Source: an uncultured Verrucomicrobiales bacterium (GTDB lineage: Bacteria; Verrucomicrobiota; Verrucomicrobiia; Verrucomicrobiales; DEV007). From it: a stretch of 33,938 nt of DNA. Within the stretch, counting starts at the first letter, position 1. Each line of letters opens with the position of its first letter. The stretch lies in contig CAJXQE010000034.1 in assembly GCA_913058215.1 (NCBI GenBank), forward strand, positions 1 through 33,938. Reading direction: 5' to 3'. The translations under genes and the position numbers were made by a program. Under the pieces are notes generated by a model. The model ran no database searches, was not told the origin of the DNA, and saw nothing but the letters and a program-made list of their open reading frames with translations. Shown here one piece after another: positions 33,891 to 33,938 of this stretch.

Positions 33891-33938
33891 CTGTCTCTTA
33901 TACACATCTGACGCTGCCGACGAAGAGGATAGTGTAGA
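33891..33938 (+). other. Nextera read-1 adapter with i5 index (artifact)
   Basis: 33891-33923 is the reverse complement of the Nextera read-1 transposase adapter (CTGTCTCTTATACACATCT then GACGCTGCCGACGA). AGAGGATA (33924-33931) is the reverse complement of i5 index N503/S503, and GTGTAGA is the start of the P5 sequence. It is not genomic. The match is from memory of the published oligos. Confidence 0.97.

Noticed and set aside
1..33938. Mobile element, phage, toxin-antitoxin or defence system
   Set aside because: No transposase, integrase, terminal inverted repeats, restriction enzyme or toxin-antitoxin-like pair was recognised; composition is even across the window.

Overview
The window is one assembled contig carrying about 33.8 kb of bacterial chromosome. 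It has roughly 52% GC by eye, tightly packed genes and no tRNA, rRNA, IS element, phage gene or CRISPR. Both ends are library-adapter sequence, not genome: Nextera read-2 adapter with an i7 index at 1-43, and read-1 adapter with an i5 index and P5 start at 33891-33938. The first gene (glcD-like) and last gene (NfeD-like) are therefore cut artificially, and the peptides encoded across the adapters are not real.

The gene content points to the PVC superphylum, most likely Verrucomicrobiota. The markers are a PSCyt1/DUF1549/DUF1553 cytochrome paired with a Tat-exported DUF1501 protein, a DUF1080 protein, a CxPxR sulfatase, a eukaryote-type UDP-sugar pyrophosphorylase, a D-threonine-aldolase-type enzyme and several exported CxxCH proteins. 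The phylum call is inference from gene families, not from a marker gene.

Layout. 44-1014 (-): glycolate-oxidase-type FAD subunit. 1161-5321 (+): PSCyt/DUF1501 pair. 5374-9299 (+): run of proC, UDP-sugar pyrophosphorylase, RidA-like and D-threonine-aldolase-like genes. 9333-10448 (-): exported proline-rich protein of unknown function. 10515-11591 (+): M19 dipeptidase. 11604-15605 (-): SpoU methyltransferase, 4-TM protein, accA, LysM/degenerate L,D-transpeptidase protein, unknown protein and acyl carrier protein. 15766-17159 (+): thiH-thiS. 17164-17766 (-): aat. 17907-25387 (+): class II aldolase, DUF1080, membrane adenylate/guanylate cyclase and a large M6 protease. 25606-26568 (+): MBL-fold lipoprotein. 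26603-30343 (-): OmpA-family protein and a three-heme-motif 965-aa protein. 30453-31526 (+): diheme lipoprotein. 31574-31855 (-): His-rich lipoprotein. 31920-33335 (+): sulfatase. 33405-33890 (-): NfeD-like protein.

Most of the window is housekeeping or phylum-typical. The part most likely to hold an undescribed system is 26603-31855. There a secreted protein with three CxxCH motifs is followed on the same strand by an OmpA-family protein that shares its unusual TRGIPxAI motif. Facing them, from a short promoter region with a striking inverted repeat, is a diheme lipoprotein, and next to that a His-rich lipoprotein. A second item is the LysM protein at 13812-14666, whose L,D-transpeptidase-like domain has lost its catalytic cysteine.
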